Shown here in pieces: positions 61,487 through 64,000 of a stretch of DNA of 64,000 bases. Numbering within the stretch: the first letter of the stretch is position 1; every line of letters begins with the position of its first letter. Source of the stretch: Candidatus Ozemibacter sibiricus (GTDB lineage: Bacteria; Muiribacteriota; Ozemobacteria; Ozemobacterales; Ozemobacteraceae); NCBI GenBank assembly GCA_003327425.1, contig QOQW01000006.1:180041-244040 (forward strand), given 5' to 3'. The notes under the pieces were generated by a model, which was not told the origin of the DNA, did not search any database, and was given only the letters and a program-made list of their open reading frames with translations. The position numbers and the translations under genes were made by a program.

Positions 61487-62596
61487 TCAGGGGAGTGGAA
61501 GTCCGGGGATGCTCCGAGGATTGACGTAGGACCCGTTCCGTTTGATGCCCATGTGGAGGTGAGGACCGGTGGTCCATTGGCCGGTGTTGTCGGAGCGGGC
61601 GATTTCCTGGCCCATGGACACCCGCTGCCCCCGCTGGACCGAATAGCTCTGCAGATGGCAATAGAATGACTCGAGACCGTTGTCGTAACGAACCTTGACG
61701 AAGGTGCCGCCGCCGGGCTCGAAGCCGACTGCCGTGACAACTCCGTCGCCAAGCGCGTTTAGGCGGGTGCCATTGGGAACCGGCAGGTCGATCCCGTAGT
61801 GGAAGGTGTGACCGAAGATGTTCCGGGGGCCGAATTCGGAGGAAACCCGGCCAGGCATGGGCGTGCAGGGCGGGGCCCCGAAGCGGCCCTCGCCTGGGCT
61901 GACAGGGGGAGGGGCATTGACCGCGTCATTGGTCGGGTTGGTGGGATAGCGGACCGGCGTTTGGCCGGCTGGCTTGCGGGCGGTCGAGACGTAATTGGCA
62001 TGCACATACGCCGTCTGCCCGTTATAGGAAATCTTGTACCAGTCTCCATTTTCGCCGATGATCGAGACCTTGTCGCCGTCATGCAGGCTGCCGATGATGG
62101 TGCCCCAGGGTGACGTGCGGACATTGAGCGAGGTGCCGACCCGCACCGTTCCTTCCACTGGCGAGGCATAGGCGGATTCGTCGCCGGCGGACGGATCCCG
62201 GGCATCAGGAGGTAGGTCGAGTTCCCACCCAGCATAGATCAAATTTGGATTGCTGGTAAGAGAGGGATAGCGATGCCGGTTCATTTCGACAATCTCGAAA
62301 TACCGCGTGCCGTCGCCGAGATAGCGGGTGGCGATGTCCCAGAGGGAATCGCCGGGCTTGACCACATATTTGGTGGGCTTCCCAGGCGCAGCGCTCTCAG
62401 TGCGGGAAGGCGGATTGACCGCCGTCTCTTCCCCCGGTGGGGGCGGGACGATGACTTCGGGAGGCGCATCTGTGTCGATCTCGATGGTGGTTTTGACCGT
62501 CTCTTCGGAGCTCGACACGGGATCGGTGGCCCCCGCCATCCCCGTGGCCAGCATGATCAGCAGCGCCGCTGTGATGAACGCCCGCATCGCGCGCAT
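61487..62596 (-). CDS. M23 family peptidoglycan endopeptidase with LysM and SH3 domains
   Basis: 369 residues from the ATG at 62596. Signal peptide 1-24 (FITAALLIMLATGMAGA). LysM domain about 76-130 (YVVKPGDSLWDIATRYLGDG...), bacterial SH3 about 145-205 (GTSLNVRTSPWGTIIGSLHDGDKVSIIGENGDWYKI), then M23 at 250-369: SSEFGPRN, HYGIDLPVPNGT, and GPHLHMGI, with the Zn ligands (HxxxD and HxH) complete. It cleaves peptide cross-links in the periplasm. The last 28 residues of its conserved C-terminus recur at 63749-63880. Single leftward gene. Confidence 0.92.
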   Translation of the reverse strand: MRAMRAFITAALLIMLATGMAGATDPVSSSEETVKTTIEIDTDAPPEVIVPPPPGEETAVNPPSRTESAAPGKPTKYVVKPGDSLWDIATRYLGDGTRYFEIVEMNRHRYPSLTSNPNLIYAGWELDLPPDARDPSAGDESAYASPVEGTVRVGTSLNVRTSPWGTIIGSLHDGDKVSIIGENGDWYKISYNGQTAYVHANYVSTARKPAGQTPVRYPTNPTNDAVNAPPPVSPGEGRFGAPPCTPMPGRVSSEFGPRNIFGHTFHYGIDLPVPNGTRLNALGDGVVTAVGFEPGGGTFVKVRYDNGLESFYCHLQSYSVQRGQRVSMGQEIARSDNTGQWTTGPHLHMGIKRNGSYVNPRSIPGLPLP

Positions 62597-62618
62597 ACCC
62601 TTTCCTCCAGAATGAAAA

Positions 62619-62648
62619 AGGATTCCTGATCATTCTACCAGGAATCCT
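62619..62648 (-). terminator. Intrinsic terminator for the propeller-like gene
   Basis: Perfect 10-bp inverted repeat AGGATTCCTG (62619-62628) and CAGGAATCCT (62639-62648), followed on the minus strand by TTTTTCAT. It lies 24 bp past the stop at 62673 and just upstream of the M23 gene. Confidence 0.85.
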
Positions 62649-62672
62649 CGAGAAAGTTTGTGGGAGAGAGGA

Positions 62673-63728
62673 TTATTTCCCTAGGGCCCAGGTCACCAGA
62701 TGCCAATGGGGAGAATACACATAAAACCCCAGAAGTCGGCCGTCCGGCATGACGGTGAGATGGCGTGGGAGATCGGGCGACAGATAGGGGATCACCCGGA
62801 TGTCGGCGCTGGCCAGCACCTTGCCGTCAGGCGACACCCGCGACACGCGGTGTCGATGGATGACGCCGTCATTGTCGCAAGCCACCACCTCGACATAGAC
62901 GTTGCCGGTGGCATCGATGCCCAGCACCTTGGCCGAGACGAAACGGGCCTTGCGCTCGGCAGGCACGTCGTTGGCGAAGGTGGCGACGACGACCTCGCGA
63001 GTGGGGGAGGCCTGGGTGAAGCGACAGAGCTCGACCGCCTGCTCCGACCCCCGGATGAAATAGGGTTGCCCTTCGGAGCTGGTGCAGAGACCGGCGTTGA
63101 CGAGGTCGGCCTGGGGCAACGGATACTGATCGACGATCTCGCCGGCCGGATTGAACCGCAGAAGGGCATTCATGGTGGGCATGTCGACGAGGAGATTCCC
63201 TTTGGCATCGGTGCCGATGGCCCGGGCGTCCGTCAACCCTTCGATTTCCACGACCACCTTGCCGGCCGCGTCGGTGCGCAGGACTTTGCCATCACGGGCA
63301 GACAGGAGGTAGAACCCGTCATTCGGCGCCGGGGCGAAGTCGCGGATCACGCCTTCCCCGCGCGGGAAGAGCCCCGCCAGCGAGCGTTGGGCCTGGAGCT
63401 TCCCATCGGGGCCGAACTGCTTGAGGGCCTGGTTGACCCAGTCGAGGACCCAGACCGACCCGTCGGCCTGCGGGCGGAAGGCATAGGGCACGCCCTCGGT
63501 GACATGGTTTGGATCCTGGTCGGAGCCGCCCACCTGATCGGGCCCCTTTCCGAACGGCAGCTTGAAGTACGGGGTCGGCGGGATCGCCTGCGAGGCGATC
63601 GAGGCTTCGAAGCGCAGCGTGTCGATGGTCACGACCTGGAAGTCGGCCCCCGCCAATGACCCGGACAGGCCGAGCACCAAGACCAGGAGGAGAGAGGGCA
63701 AGGCGAACCGAATGTGCGATGGACTCAT
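62673..63728 (-). CDS. Exported NHL/beta-propeller-like protein
   Basis: 351 residues from the ATG at 63728 (AAGGAG upstream); the frame runs further upstream but without support. Signal peptide about 1-28 (LLLVLVLGLSGSLAGA). The mature part has six or so repeats of about 40-45 residues with sequence like GSVWVLDWVNQALKQFGPDGKL, DGKVLRTDAAGKVV, GNLLVDMPTMNALLRFNPAGEIVDQY and GNVYVEVVACDNDGVI, matching NHL/six-bladed propeller blades. It probably binds a ligand in the periplasm; no enzymatic residues are evident. Own terminator; upstream lies the partial M23 copy, which may precede it in the same transcript. Confidence 0.75.
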   Translation of the reverse strand: MSPSHIRFALPSLLLVLVLGLSGSLAGADFQVVTIDTLRFEASIASQAIPPTPYFKLPFGKGPDQVGGSDQDPNHVTEGVPYAFRPQADGSVWVLDWVNQALKQFGPDGKLQAQRSLAGLFPRGEGVIRDFAPAPNDGFYLLSARDGKVLRTDAAGKVVVEIEGLTDARAIGTDAKGNLLVDMPTMNALLRFNPAGEIVDQYPLPQADLVNAGLCTSSEGQPYFIRGSEQAVELCRFTQASPTREVVVATFANDVPAERKARFVSAKVLGIDATGNVYVEVVACDNDGVIHRHRVSRVSPDGKVLASADIRVIPYLSPDLPRHLTVMPDGRLLGFYVYSPHWHLVTWALGK

Positions 63729-63748
63729 GATGGAAGGGCTCCTTATCG

Positions 63749-63982
63749 TCAGGGAAGCTTGAGGACGGTGCGAGGATTGATATACTGGCCGTTGCGTTTG
63801 ATGCCCATGTGGAGATGGGGACCGGTGGTCCATTGGCCGGTGTTGTCGGAGCGGGCGATTTCCTGGCCCATGGGACACTCTAGCAACCCTACAGATGAAA
63901 AAGGCTGCGGGTGATGGACCGTGCCCGGCCAACGACCTGTCTTCGCCAACGCTTTGCCCTCGACCTCCTGGGGAAAGCCCAC
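63749..63982 (-). pseudogene. C-terminal M23 peptidase fragment (partial duplicate)
   Basis: The frame 63982-63749 ends in 40 residues almost identical to the end of the M23 protein at 61487-62596, from MGQEIARSDN through HLHMGIKRNG to the stop. The DNA match is near perfect from about 63797 to 63872 (76-77 bases, 2 changes). Upstream of 63873 similarity stops abruptly and the frame continues into unrelated sequence, without LysM, SH3 or the first zinc ligands. Either a truncated duplicate, a recombination scar, or an assembly artefact at a repeat. The 40 residues contain only one zinc motif, so no activity is expected. Confidence 0.65.
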
Positions 63983-64000
63983 CTGGCCACGATGTTCGAG

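Noticed and set aside
63895..64000. Rightward open frame starting ATG at 63895 and running off the window
   Set aside because: Short, no ribosome site, and overlapping the M23 fragment boundary; composition is not protein-like.
1..64000. CRISPR array, insertion sequence or prophage
   Set aside because: No regularly spaced direct repeats, no transposase, integrase or phage structural gene was seen.

Overview
This is a GC-rich bacterial chromosome segment, densely packed with about 57 protein genes. I see no tRNA or rRNA gene, no CRISPR array, no insertion sequence and no prophage. The organism looks like an anaerobic or facultative diderm: it has a class III (glycyl radical) ribonucleotide reductase, many radical SAM enzymes, secretin-type and PilMNO-like proteins, and exported LysM/M23 and S8 enzymes. 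The gene set resembles deep-branching groups such as Riflebacteria/Ozemobacteria, but this placement is inference and no taxonomic marker gene is present. Several promoters have a -35 of the TTGACA/TTGCCC type, 17-18 bp spacing and a TATAGT/TAGAAT/TACAAT -10.

Layout. 1-6 kb: a partial GNAT acetyltransferase, a nucleotidyltransferase fused to a degenerate phosphomannomutase domain, and a leftward three-gene unit with a YtcJ-type amidohydrolase. 6-13 kb: a nitrilase and a CaiB-type CoA-transferase, followed directly by a compact type II secretion/type IV pilus-like cluster (ATPase without zinc module, two divergent GspF-like proteins, three pseudopilins). 13-20.7 kb: a carbohydrate or natural-product-like region with an ATP-grasp enzyme, three radical SAM proteins (two probably B12-binding, one SPASM) and two family 2 glycosyltransferases. 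20.7-22.1 kb: glycerate 2-kinase. 22.2-27.8 kb: a competence operon with a gluzincin-like protein lacking HExxH, a 55-residue membrane protein, a frameshifted comEC whose metallo-beta-lactamase domain is degenerate, a two-HhH ComEA, and a separate intact ComEC-type metallo-beta-lactamase. 27.8-31 kb: a coupled trio of DHH phosphoesterase, small beta-barrel-like protein and Clp1-type polynucleotide kinase.

31-44.4 kb: subtilase, leuCD-type dehydratase, nrdD-nrdG, a GT4, a phosphofructokinase, an inositol-phosphatase family enzyme, an MGDG-synthase-type glycosyltransferase, a membrane protein and a membrane-anchored isoaspartyl methyltransferase. 44.5-53.4 kb: a secretin N-terminal fragment protein and its overlapping neighbour, an MFS transporter, uvrC, a DUF2993-like exported protein, a SpoU methyltransferase, a signal peptidase I with cysteine at the nucleophile position, a DUF2225 protein, a possible structured RNA and a phosphoesterase. 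53.4-60.2 kb: a second, fuller pilus/secretion assembly operon (PilC-PilB-PilM-PilN-PilO-unknown-two pseudopilins) ending at a good terminator. 60.4-64 kb: a secreted unknown, an M23 peptidase, a beta-propeller-like exported protein, and a second copy of the M23 C-terminus on a broken reading frame.

The most interesting themes are the competence operon with its apparent division of labour between an inactive and an active MBL domain, the DHH/LSm-like/Clp1 RNA-end-processing candidate operon, two separate pilus/T2SS-like machines with no full secretin nearby, and the Ser-to-Cys signal peptidase.
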